Shown: positions 47,593-58,585 of the stretch, piece by piece
How positions within the stretch are numbered: position 1 is the stretch's first letter
Layout of the letters: every line of letters starts with the position of its first letter
Origin: Thamnidium elegans
Lineage: Eukaryota > Mucoromycota > Mucoromycetes > Mucorales > Mucoraceae
DNA length: 64,000 nucleotides
NCBI GenBank assembly: GCA_025201345.1
Contig: JAIXMG010000005.1
Span: 868,001 to 932,000, forward strand
Direction of reading: 5' to 3'
Position numbers and translations under genes: made by a program
The notes under the pieces: generated by a model
Databases searched by the model: none
Told to the model about the DNA's origin: nothing
Seen by the model: the letters and a program-made list of their open reading frames with translations, nothing else

Positions 47593-48608
47593 TGGAATTT
47601 TACCTCATATTAATGCGATACCTTTACGTGTCCATTTCATAAACATATTTATTTCAGACTAAATATACCTGTGGTAGACAGGTCAAAAAACTAGTACTAT
47701 TTCAAATATATGATTCACCGCCTATGGAAAAAGAATGTCAATGATCTCTATTCATACTTAGATTTAACGACATAAGTTGTTCTTTTTACAGTCAAAAACA
47801 ACTAAATATAATTATAAAATAAAAATTAAAGAGATCTAGTAATGCTACAAGTAAACTAATAAAATTGTAATAAGGATAAAGAATAAGAATAGTTGAACTA
47901 AAAGAAGAAAAGCCAATGAAAATAAATGCAACGAAAATGTGTATAACAGAATGAAAAATAATAAAATTACATAATAAATGAAGTGATCAGGTAAAATGTG
48001 AAAATTGGATCTTAAAGTAGTACAATATTCTTTGACGTAAACAACACACAGAAATGGTCATGTAAAAAAAAAAAAAAATATCAAAAAGAGAGGAAGTACA
48101 TCTAGTACTGATGTCAGGCCTAGATTCGCGCACATTAAGTCCACGGACAACTAGTGTAGTGAACTAGGCCATAGGGAATACAGCCCTACTAGCACTACTG
48201 CAGTGGTCTAGTTTCCCACATGTCGTTGTCTATCCTTCCTCAATACTTGAAATCATTTTTGTCTCTTATATAGGCGACCAAAAACGATAACAACTCAAAT
48301 TGTGGTTCAAATTTTCGTTTTTTTTTTTTTTTTTTTTTCTTTTTTTTGATACTTCAATGCAAGTACTTTATTAGAACAGATCGTACGAACTCGATCTTTT
48401 CGATCTTTTGTGTGTAAAGATATAACGCGTTTCTTTTTCTTTATAAAGACCTTTTGAGTATAAAGCTATTGATGTAATAATAGCAATTTAATTGGTCTTT
48501 TTTTTTCTTTTTTTGGATTAGGTCTAAAATTTTACTACGGCAGCTTATAAAAAAAATCTGTTTCAGGAGTGTTTACTGATTAAAAAGAAAAATAAAAGAA
48601 AGGTACTG
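47593..48608. other. Gene-free stretch, possible leader of a retroelement relic
   Basis: The segment 48,110-48,240 is more GC-rich than its neighbours. It is followed by CTCTTATATAGGCGACC near 48,262 (TATA-like), T runs at 48,318-48,352 and the duplicated word CGATCTTTT. Because a zinc-knuckle frame follows, this might be a decayed long terminal repeat or leader, but no second copy is present to prove it. Confidence 0.3.
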
Positions 48609-49070
48609 GTGATACCGAATGTGGATTGGCCTCCTATGGATGTTGATGTGAATGCACAATTTAAAAAAGGTCGTCAAGGCTCTCGTGGGGATCGCAAGAT
48701 TACTTGTAATGTATGTGATAAAGTTGGCCATATCATGAAGGACTGTTGGATTCTACAAGATCACGTAAATCTACTTTACAATTGTAATACTCAAATAACT
48801 AGGTTATGTAGCATACATGAGAAGAAAGCTCAATGTTGGTATCAACGAGAAATCACTTTTTTGATACCTCGTCGTTACTGCTACAGAAATGAAACTAAAA
48901 AGCAGAAATGTGAAGGGTTAGCAACATACCGTGTCTTGTTACCGACTAAGCTTGTAATTAAACAACAAGTAAATAATATTACGGGCAACAGCACGTTTTT
49001 TCCGCTTTTTATAAACAGTTTGTCTCAGAATGCTCTCTCTCTCTCTGAGAACGACTTGAGAACAGCCTAA
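48609..49070 (+). pseudogene. Retroelement-like fragment with CCHC zinc knuckle
   Basis: A frame of about 150 codons includes a basic stretch (FKKGRQGSRGDRKI) and a perfect Gag-type zinc knuckle CNVCDKVGHIMKDC (CX2CX4HX4C). The rest has scattered Cys and no protease or polymerase follows. The first in-frame ATG is at 48,636. Most likely the remnant of a retrotransposon Gag or LINE ORF1; a small nucleic-acid-binding host gene is a weaker alternative. Confidence 0.45.
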
Positions 49071-49629
49071 AATATCTCAGTGAACTTTTTCTTCCTATTA
49101 TTTTGCTTTTTTTTTTTATCTTGCCCCTTAGGAGTGTTCTTATCATTATTAAATTTTTATAACTGATTCGTACAATATAGATACATGTTCATTGTTAAAG
49201 AAGAAAAAAAAAATATACACAAAAATATAATAAAGTAATTTAATCAATTATCACACTACCCACCAATGCTGAACAATCAAGAAATTTAGCTGTGACTCTA
49301 ATATTTAAGCTCTTCGAATGGAGTCTCCTTTTAATTTTATATTTTATACTTTATTTCTCTTTCTTCTCATTTACACACCTCTCAAAACCCAAATCTCACT
49401 TTCATATAAAATAACTATTCTTTTTCAAGTTAATAAAAACCATCTTATTTTAGATTTTTAATCTTATTTACCTGTTGTTACTAATTTTTCTGTGTTAAAT
49501 CAAAGTATTTCTCCACAGTTTGCCTTCAGCTGCGTAAACGATGTCAGACCTTGTATCATCCGCTCACTCATTTGAGGTTACAGCATAACTGTTTGCTGGA
49601 ATGTCTGTACCTATAATATATTATACGTA
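49071..49629. other. Gene-free stretch with a repeat word shared with 6,220-6,300
   Basis: At 49,115-49,210 the series CCTTAGGA-type word, TTATCATTATTAAATTTTTATAAC and GATTCGTACAATATAGATAC resembles 6,225-6,300. The rest is unique AT-rich sequence. It lies between the zinc-knuckle relic and the broken transposase. Confidence 0.4.
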
Positions 49630-50335
49630 TTAAAAACTAGTGCATTTATAATAGACAAGTATACTACCTAATAATGGTTGCACAATCAAGTCCACAGCCG
49701 TGGGATCATTGAATATCATCTGACTCATTAAATCAGAACCAGGCCTCAGGTTCAAACGTCGGTTTTTTTTCACTGTGATGAGCATTGTGTTTCGCAAATG
49801 GTTATTAAGTTGCGACTTTGATATAGTAAAGTCTTCAAATCGCTCAGTCAAATTATTTATTATGTCGTCTGAATATAACAGGAGGTCATTATCCACAGCC
49901 GTTTTATTAAGATCCCACAGCCAAGTAGCTCGTTATGCTCGGTTGTAAATGAGCTTTTCGGACCACTGTTTTGTTCAGACTTTTTATACACAACCTCTTC
50001 TGCCCCTTCGGTGATACTTCCACCATCTTAACGCAGTGCAGTAATTAATATTTAAGTCTCTTGCAACCTTGACCACCAGCTCCACGCTCCTGAGGATTTT
50101 CGAGCATAAGGTCTATAAATGTTTCTCTGGTGAAGTCACTGTAATTGTTGTATAAGTTCACTGATGGCTTTAACTTACCAGGTTTCGGCTGCTTTTTAAC
50201 TGAGAACCCTTTAGCAATTTTTTTTTGGGGCGCTTAATGCTCAAATAAGTTTGTCGACATGTGTTAAAGCATCCTCCATCGGGATCGTAAACTTTTTCTT
50301 CTTCATTAAAAATGTCTCCCTGTCCATCTTCATAA
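49630..50335 (-). pseudogene. Frameshifted N-terminal part of a Tc1/IS630-like DDE transposase
   Basis: On the minus strand several frames in sequence give recognisable transposase pieces: DREIFLMKKKKF-like start near 50,325, NNYSDFTRETFIDLMLENPQ, VARDLNINYCTALRWWKYH (helix-turn-helix), VVYKKSEQNSGPKSSFTTEH, and DIINNLTERFEDFTISKSQL followed by NNHLRNTMLITVKK. Frame changes are needed near 50,060, 50,005 and 49,905, and there is a stop near 50,240. The catalytic DDE half is missing; the frame after ITVKK diverges. This type of transposase is common in Mucorales. It is dead as it stands. Confidence 0.65.
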
Positions 50336-50876
50336 AAAAAAGTATTCGTTATTATGTTATATTTTATTAGAAAGAGAGAGAGACAGAACCAGGTATAGAA
50401 GATATGCGACAGTTAGTGATATATTGTTATAAAATTCGTTAAAAGTCTAAAATAAGACGGTTTTTAATAATTTGAAAAAGAATAGTTATTTTTATATGAA
50501 AGTGAGCTTTGAATTCAATGACAGTTGAATTGATTGTGTTAAAGATAACCGCTTATAGATTATTGTGATATTTGTGCATAAATAATCTGTGCCTGACGTT
50601 TGTGTAAAAGGGAAAATAGTGGTTTTCCTGCTGTACCACAAATAAATAAATACTTTAATTATTACACAGATAAATAATTAAGTTTGTCAAATAAAATCCA
50701 AAGTAGGCCTTGAATAGTAATCAAAAGGTTAGATATATAACTGGTATATATCAACCAGCTTCACTGTAACTAGGCAACACTACAAAAAAAGGTCACACAA
50801 ACAATGCCACACGTCACACAAATCATGGCAACGAATCACGGGTATAAATTGACCCGGGTTTTTTTTTCCTTTTTTG

Positions 50877-50914
<38 letters not shown>

Positions 50915-51018
50915 CTCTTTTTTTTTTTCTTCACAACTACAAAAGGTAACTGGCCAGATATTTACTAACTATTATTACAGTTTTTGGGACTCTGATCAAG
51001 TCTTTTTTCTGTAATAGT
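50336..51018. other. Gene-free stretch with T tracts
   Basis: Unique AT-rich sequence with a T28 run at about 50,887-50,914. Near 50,790-50,840 is a run of CACAC-type words (GGTCACACAAACAATGCCAC, CACGTCACACAAATCATGGC), a short imperfect direct repeat. No gene is seen. Confidence 0.4.
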
Positions 51019-51263
51019 AGTGCTTATGGTACCATTTGCGCCTTGTAATCTTTTTTTTTGTGTGTTTACAGTTTAACTCATCCGTGGTGGTTTTTTTCCG
51101 GAGAGGCAGGTTGTGGGTTTACATCCCCATTCCGCTTTCTCTTACCGCGGGGTGAGGATGTGAATTCACAAGTTGTCTCTTTTGGAAAAAAGCCCTGCAG
51201 ATGGGTCAAATCTGTAAACCCCCAAAAAAAAAATTGCATGGCGCAAATGGTACCATAAGCACT
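51019..51263. mobile_element. 245-bp MITE with perfect 24-bp terminal inverted repeats
   Basis: The left end AGTGCTTATGGTACCATTTG (51,019 on, continuing CGCC to 51,042) is repeated exactly, inverted, at 51,240-51,263. Just inside, GTTTACAG-TTTAACTCATC and, inverted, GTTTACAGATTTGACCCATC extend the pairing imperfectly to about 40 bp per arm. The interior is more GC-rich than the neighbourhood and has no gene; frames crossing it are chance. No clear target-site duplication is visible. The perfect arms point to recent mobility. Confidence 0.8.
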
Positions 51264-52220
51264 GGCTGGTAGAAAGTTGGAGTGATACGAGGAGAGAAGG
51301 AAAGTATCATAAAAACATTCTGCTGCAAATAAAAAAGAGTTGATTTCTAACTTTTTCTTATTTAGCAACCCAACCCAAAGGGCCAAAAAAAAAAAAAAAA
51401 AAAAAAAAACGAAAAAAAAAGCTATAAATAAAAATGAGTGTTTAAAAATGAGTGTCCTAAAAATGAGTGTCCTAAAAAGAGAATGAGAAAGCGTTTTAAA
51501 AAAGAATGTCTTAAAAAAAGAGAATGCCTTATAAAAAAAAAGAGAAGGGATTATAAAAAAAAGAGAAGACTTCTTAAAAAGGGGACGATAATGTCTGCCC
51601 TAATTCTCATTAAATGTAAACATTACCTTAATGTTTTTTTTCTTCCTTTTAATAATCTATCCGCAACATTCTTAATAAAACTTACTGTTATTTTTACAGT
51701 AAAATATAATATGTTTAGCTTATTTGGTTTAACATTTGGCATAATACTTGACAGTTATAATTATGCAATGCGTACATGTAAATGAGGTGCTGGATCTTCT
51801 TATTATATTATCTTTTATTTAATAAAAAATTATAAAGTGTACTTCTCTCGGGTACGGCCTTATAGTTTATATTCTTTTAACTATCTTTTTGTTATTATAC
51901 TCTGTAATTGACAGTTGCATTTTCTTTGTACTACAACGACCCTTATTTTAAAACTCAAACAAATGCAAATACAATTCCTTTTACATCTTTCTTTCTTTCT
52001 TTTACTTTTTTTTTTTTTTCTTAATCTTATCCACCACTTGCGACATGTATTTTTATTTTATTTATGTATTTTGTTTTTTCTTTTGACATTGAGCATGTAG
52101 CAACGAAATGTGCCATATTATCCAAGTCAGTTATAAAAATGTAGTAACAATAAAACACTCCAAAGGGACAAGAGCAAAATAATTGAAAGAAGAGAGCGAT
52201 TGTTATTGCTAAAAAAAAAA
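51264..52220. other. Gene-free stretch with degenerate short tandem repeats
   Basis: From about 51,430 to 51,590 the sequence is a degenerate array of AAAAATGAGTGTCCT- and AAAAAGAGAATG-like units of about 15-20 bp. An A24 run precedes it (51,386-51,409). The remainder has no gene or match. The R1 terminus starts at 52,221 after an A run. Confidence 0.5.
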
Positions 52221-54575
52221 GCTCACTGAGATACCGCAGTTTAAAACATCGCTCACATAAGAAATCACTGCTAATTTTACCAGATATAACGAATAATGGT
52301 TCTTAATTTATTAACTACAGAAAAAGCTTTTTGGATCCAAGTTGTATAATACAAAATAGTGCTACAGCCAAAAAAAAAAAAAAAAAAAATCTTTAAACGT
52401 TGATTACTCGCTCAGTGTTTTTAGTAAAAACATACTTTTAGATGGATTAGATGCGCTTAAAAGAGTACTTTATTCGCATTGGTTTTTTCACAAAGAAAGG
52501 CAAAGTAGATCCGAAGTAATTGCGGAAATACCGTGAAAAAAAATCGAAAAAAAAAGGGGTTGGCCCCCCAAAATGATCAAAAATATCCAAAAATAACCGA
52601 CCACAAAAAGTAAAAAATATCGAGAAAAATATAAAACAACAAGCGGTTTTCAATAGTTGATATTAAAAACAATGTCTTGGCGACTAACTTTCATTAAGCA
52701 ACTTGGGCAAAAGAACCAATTCCTGACTTTTAACTATACAATAAAAATGCCTTTTTTCAAACACTATAAAAATTACCTTTTTCAGAAGAAATGCCTGGAT
52801 GTTCATATAAAAACAAGTGTTTTGGAAAGGCTAATAGATGGGCAATGCTGGATTATAATACTTTACATAGTTCTTGAACTTTTCCAAGATATTATACAAA
52901 ATAATATTTTGTGTATCGTTTTCTGCAAGAGCTTAAACATTAGGACCGCTTTAATTATATTTAGCATATATTATAGTACAGAGCTATGTATTAAAATGAC
53001 ACCTAACAATAATTTTAAAAACTACTTTCTATGATATATAGGACTAAAATTATCTTTGTGTTGATGTTATTTGATTTAGACTGTATCCCCTTATAACCTT
53101 TCATCACTTAACAACCCTCCATATTTAATTACTTTTCCTAGAAAAGAAAAAAGCGATTATATACGCTAATAACAACAATGCTTTCCATCCAATACTGTGG
53201 AATGAGTTGTGATGATTTTATTGTTGCTTCATTCACTTAGATAGCGGTGAGTACCTCTTTGGGATGCAGGGTGTGTACATAGGGATTTATATAAAAAAAA
53301 AGCACAGCAAAAAATTATGTATGCATGTCTTCTGTTGTTTCCTTGTTACTGCGGTAGTCATGTGTTTTGATGACGCTTCAATGAAAAACCTGTTTTTAAA
53401 AAACACGCTTTTTTTTCTTTTTGTTTTTCTTTTTTCTTTTCTTCTTTCCTTTTTCGCCATAGTTGAGGAACATTACATACGTGTAATTGTCTATTTGGCT
53501 TTGCTTGCAAAGTTGAGTAGGCGTGTAGGAGTTGACTTGCCTCCTTTGTTCCAATAGTTTGTGAAGAAGAGGGTTGTCCTCTTTGGGAGCAGCGTACTAG
53601 TTTCGTTTTCAAAACATGAAGTAGTATATTGTGTGGTGCGATATATTACATGCCTTTTAAACTACGGTTTTATTGGCAACTGTAGCATGATGGTAATTCT
53701 TGGTGGTTACCATAGTAGTATATTTTTTTGGGTTTGGTATACTACATACCTTTCAAACTACGGTTTGTTTGGTATACTATTTTTGATGGCAACTGTGGGA
53801 TGAAGAGTATAATACTTGATATTATATTATAGTAGTATATTTGGGTCTGGTATACTGCAAACATTTTTTGTTGATTCTTATGATTCAATCCTTTTCTTTT
53901 TCTTTTTTTTTTTTTTTTTGAAAGAGAGTGATGAAAGCTTTATTTGACGTCGTAAAGTGTTCTCCCACATCTTTTATGTTCTGCTTCGGTGGTGCATATT
54001 TGATATCATGAACTTAAGCTTTATTTGTCATAATTTATAGGCAACTTGACTCTTTCATTAAAACCACTTTTTTTTTATAGCCTGTTTCTCACTTGGATCT
54101 GCATGCTGGGGGCCGGTGGATGGCCTTGCACAAGGAAGAGTTGGGAGGAAGCGAGTGGTGCGAATCCCATCTTGTGAAAGCCCATTTTTTTGATTGATGG
54201 ATGAAATGCGCGAATAGCGCTAGTTGAGGAACTTGCTAGCTACAATCATTTACTGGCTTTCGAGGAGAGTACAGTACGTGGGTAGGAGTTGATTTTCCTC
54301 CCTCGTTCCAAAAGTTTGTGAAGAAGAGGGGTAAGTCCTCTTTGGGAGCAGCGTACTAGAACAGCTATTTTCGCGTTGATTCTTGATATCTACCTCCCCT
54401 ACCTCCCCTACCTACCCCTTTAAAGAGTATGATGAAAGCTTTATTAGACTCTGTAAAGTGTCTCTCTGAAATCTCTTTTATTCTACCTCGGTAGTCATAG
54501 TTGATTTGAGAAACTTACTACGCTCTATTTGCGATAGTTTATTATATGCGAACTGACTCTTTCCATTAAAAAAAC

Positions 54576-54606
<31 letters not shown>

Positions 54607-55006
54607 GGCTATTTAAACCTTTTTTTTTTTTACTTTTCTCTTTCGTAACTACTATGTTATATTTTATTTCTCTTTTACCAAGGATCTTATATCCTTATAT
54701 TTTATTTCAAAATAGCAACTGTTAATAAAATAGTTTTGTGAATTTTATACAGCTTCAAACAAGTTGCCCTAAATGGAGATGAAATTAACTAGTCGTAAAA
54801 GGTAATAATCAACAACGACTAACCCTTGTTTCATTTCAGCTGACTCAGTCATATAAATAACGGAGATAGTTTCCGCCTAGTAGTGGTAGATAATCATATG
54901 TTTCCATGGAAATTGTATTTAAGAAACTTGATTATCTTTTTTAACTTGCGCAAAGTAAACAAATCATGCAAAAAAAGGGAAAGTAGTACAAATTAGGCAA
55001 ACTTTT

Positions 55007-55055
<49 letters not shown>

Positions 55056-55418
55056 CTCTTCAGCTTTATCCACCTACTTCTATTTCTTGGTACATCTTTC
55101 AATAGTAATAATAAATTTTATATTTGGATACAAGAAGAGGTGATACTACTAGAGTAAGCATATATAAAAAGAAACGAGTGAAAGTGTTGACAGTTAATTA
55201 AAAATAAAAAAAATTATGCAGATTTGTTTACTACAAATCTAAACAAAAACGACCTCGAGGAAAAGCATGCTTTTATTAGATTTTTTTTCTCACACAAGTA
55301 TTATCTACATCCCAAGTAATACTTTTCGCTTTTTTGTAAAGAAGAATATACGAGAAATATAATTTGTATCTATACCAATTTAACCATACCAATTTTCCCT
55401 AGCGATAAATTGATATAT
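52221..55418 (+). repeat. R1 element, long copy 2 (about 3.2 kb, plus orientation)
   Basis: The best copy of the family. It begins GCTCACTGAGATACCGCAG after an A run, keeps the right fold-back arm (to about 52,560), a 125-codon frame at 52,657-53,034, a T-rich hydrophobic frame at 53,264-53,557, two duplicated modules (about 53,510-54,070 and 54,230-54,600), a GGTGCGAATCCC B-box-like word near 54,160, and long T runs at about 54,571-54,606 and 55,011-55,052. It ends near 55,418 (TTTCCCTAGCGATAAATTGA). It matches the reverse complement of 3,235-6,165 with only scattered differences, so both insertions are young. No transposase or reverse transcriptase is seen. Confidence 0.85.
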
Positions 55419-55588
55419 TAGATTAGGCAAAATCATATTATTATAATGATAATCGCGTATTCACTGCGCCCTTTTTTAATCTCCCATCAACAAGCTTCAT
55501 CATCCCTCTTATCAAATGCATACAAATTAAGAATACCGAAGAGCTTTATTATGCGTTATCTTTATTATCACGTATACATTTTTATTTT

Positions 55589-57360
55589 TTATTTTTTAGA
55601 AAGACCCCCTCTTGCGACGGAGACATCAGATAAGGTAAAAGGCTTTTTGATCTTTGCAAAAGGATCAGGATAACTGTCCAAAAGTGACTTACGTTTTTGA
55701 GCTGGTTGTTGTTTAGAAGGGTTGGTATGGCCCACGTTCTCTTTATAGATAACGGGCTTGGAGGAAGGTGGTGAACGAGGGCGGAAGAAGGATTTTTCTG
55801 GTTTCTTATCCTTCCAGACAGTAAATTTATTCCCATTATGACTCAACAGAGGTATGAGTTGGATTTTGGTATTAGTCGTGTTTACAGAAGGAGATGCAAG
55901 GGATAGGGAGCTTTTTACGTCGGATGTGGAAGAACTATCTCTTAATCCAGTCATACGAGATAATGGTAGTATCGATGGTGTTGTTGATGGTGGTGACGAT
56001 GGTGGAGAGGGAGGTTTTACTACAGGTTCAACCTTTTTCAATAATACTTCCATATCTTGTAATGTACTGTCGTCAAATTCAAACTCATTGAATTCCGATG
56101 GATTTAATTGAACGAAAGGATCCGTACGTTCATTTTTAGTTTCCTTTAAGTTATGATTATGATCGAAGTGGATAGCATTATTTGATTCGAGTAAAGGAAC
56201 TTTACGATTTTGTGGTGATTCACCAAGTCCAGATAAATGATCTACTTCAATATCCTTGGGTAATGGATTTAAGCGAATGTACGTACGAGAAGTAGAATCA
56301 AATACGAATTGGTATAAAAAAGCTGCGTCGGCTTTTACAAATTTTTTACTGTATTCTTTTGGGAATCGCTTTTGAACGAATTGCGAAATATTTTCGATAG
56401 TTTTATGTTCCTTGATGATAGTCTGTGCTTTTCGTAAACCAATACCAGGTAAAGATGGGAGGTAATCACAACCGGAGAGGATACACATGTATCGTAATTT
56501 ATGAGAATCAGTAATACCAACAAATCGATTAAAGATATCTTTGCAAGTAATTTGTATTCCTTTACCAGCACGATCCATTTTAAATATAACATTAGAGCAA
56601 CCAAAAGCCAATAAATTTGAGTTTTCTGTTATAACTGCTTTTACTTGATTAGAATTTAACATGTATGTTAGTTGTGGAGCAGCTTCATAAGGTGAAACAA
56701 TGTGTTGAATTTTATATCTATTCAACTCCTAAAAAAAATCGAAATGAATTGTTTCAGCCTTGGGAATTTTTTTTATAATATAAAATATACAATAAATGAC
56801 GTACTTTAATTACTTTTGCTACCATATAGGGTGTAACACTGATAGATTGTTGGAAGAGCTTATTAGATTCACTAAATTTACCATCCTTAAATAATGCTTT
56901 GCCTTCTTTAAGTTTAGCAGAGCGAGAGCTACAATATAATATATATATATATATATATAAATTTAATACACATATGAAAACAGTTTTTAAAAGTCTTGCT
57001 TACCTAGCATGAGCATCTGTTGTAGCTTTTTTAATAGGCAATTTTTGACCTTCAAATACAATAATTGGTATAACCTTGTGAAAGAGTAGCATTTTCACCA
57101 AGTTCATGAAATACTCAACGTAACTATATATATATATATATATATTAAAAAAAATAAGACATACAACTAAAAGGTTTAAAGTATATAAAGACAACATACG
57201 TATTTGTTTCGATTCCTCTAGCAAGCTCAGAGGAGCAACTAAAAACACCTCTACGAAGCCAGCCGTGACCATCTACTGCGACTGATTGACCTGCATACTC
57301 ATTAATTTCAACAGGTTTTTGAATTGATTTTAATAATGGTATTAAACCTTGAATTCCCAT
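55589..57360 (-). CDS. EXO1-like Rad2/XPG-family protein with altered active site
   Basis: Four exons, about 510 residues. The N domain starts MGIQGLIPLLKSIQKPVEIN and aligns without gaps to human EXO1 through residue 175. The XPG-I region is ELNRYKIQHIVSPYEAAPQL followed by TYML, and the H3TH region has LRYMCILSGCDYLPSLPGIG and LRKAQTIIKEH. Of the metal-binding acids, Asp30 (VAVDGHGW), Glu150 (PYEA) and the Asp of SGCDY remain. Position 78 is Glu (IVFEGQ), 152 is Ala (EAAPQ), 171 and 173 are Asn (TENSNLLAFG). The introns contain (AT)n tracts. The Ser-rich tail, probably disordered, ends SVARGGLSKK. EXO1 resects DNA ends and acts in mismatch repair; with these changes this copy is probably not a nuclease and may be structural. 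Kept as a CDS because the frame is intact. Confidence 0.85.
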
Positions 57361-58585
57361 GATTGCTTGTTTTTTGATAAATGAAATAAAAATAATAGAC
57401 TTGAAGCGATAGTATAAAATAAAAGCTGTTACTACGTATAGGAAAGAAAAGAAAAGAGTAAAATATTACTTTTTTGGGAGTAAATAAAATAATAAAATTT
57501 GATAGTCACAGATCAAAAACAGCTTTTCTATTTTTGGTTTTGTCATGCAAAATAAAAATATATGCAAACAATTTACAGTGACAAGAAAAATGGTGGCAAC
57601 TTATAATCGTAGGTATTCGTAGGTGTCCTTTCGCTGTATTAGAAAATCGAACTGTAATGGCCAAATATTGTTGTCCTGTAATAGTTATTCTACTGTAGAG
57701 TATTTTTTATTTTCTTGCATGAAACAAGTTCGAAAACCATTTTTAATTTGTTAAAATAAGTTGTAACGACAAGTTTATTTCAATCAATAAAACCTATACT
57801 GCTTAATGGAATCTGCAAACCTCTCTTGTCCGAGTACGTATCCTTGACCAAGTAAGTTTGTACTTGATAACTTTACTGTTATTTTATTATACACTTCTCA
57901 ACATTGGACAGCGCTTGGGGGGGGGGGGTTTATCTTGTTAGTAGGTGTATCTTCCAATGGATTTTTCATCTATTGGATAGAAAAGACAAAAAATAAACCA
58001 ATTTTATATTACCCTTCCTGTGGGTATGAGTCCCCTATATAGAGCTCCAGGCTTTTGATATTTAAATATGCCAAAAATAATAAAGACAAACATTAATCAG
58101 ATTAGTAACAATAATAACTTGGTTATTTAGAGATTAAAAAGTGTGCTTTATATAAGTACAGGTTAGATGTTAAAAGTATTCATGTTTGACAGCTTATTAT
58201 GAATGAACTATTTTTTTTTTTTATTTATTCCGATTTTCAAAGTAAATTGAAGCTTACTTTGATTTTTAAGGTAAATGTAATGATTTTGTATCACTCTAAT
58301 AATGCCATATTAGGAGATGTAAAAAGTTTATCGTACGTTTAAAATATGATATTTTGAACACAAGAATAAATCGCATGATTTGCAAATTATATAACTTTTT
58401 ATAATCTGTTTTCTAGTATTATTTTACATTTTTCGATCTTTAGAGTTTAAATGAAGAGCAAAGAGTCAAGTTGAATGTACCGGTAAGAGAAAAAAAATGG
58501 AATTATATGTATTATTATTAAATAGTTATATGATGACATGAAATGAAATAGGAGTAAAGAAAAAATATGAAATGTGATGCATGAA
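57361..58585. other. Gene-free region between EXO1-like and ERG1 genes
   Basis: About 1.2 kb of unique AT-rich sequence with a G11 run at about 57,918-57,928. It should contain the EXO1-like promoter and the ERG1 3' end. I see no gene, RNA or repeat. Confidence 0.5.

Noticed and set aside
51078..51386. 102-codon minus-strand frame over the MITE
   Set aside because: It spans the element's inverted repeats and an A-rich run and has no protein-like motif; most likely chance.
55589..57360. Calling the EXO1-like gene a pseudogene
   Set aside because: All exons join in frame with good splice sites and the H3TH and N-terminal motifs are intact, so a non-catalytic protein is more likely than a dead gene.
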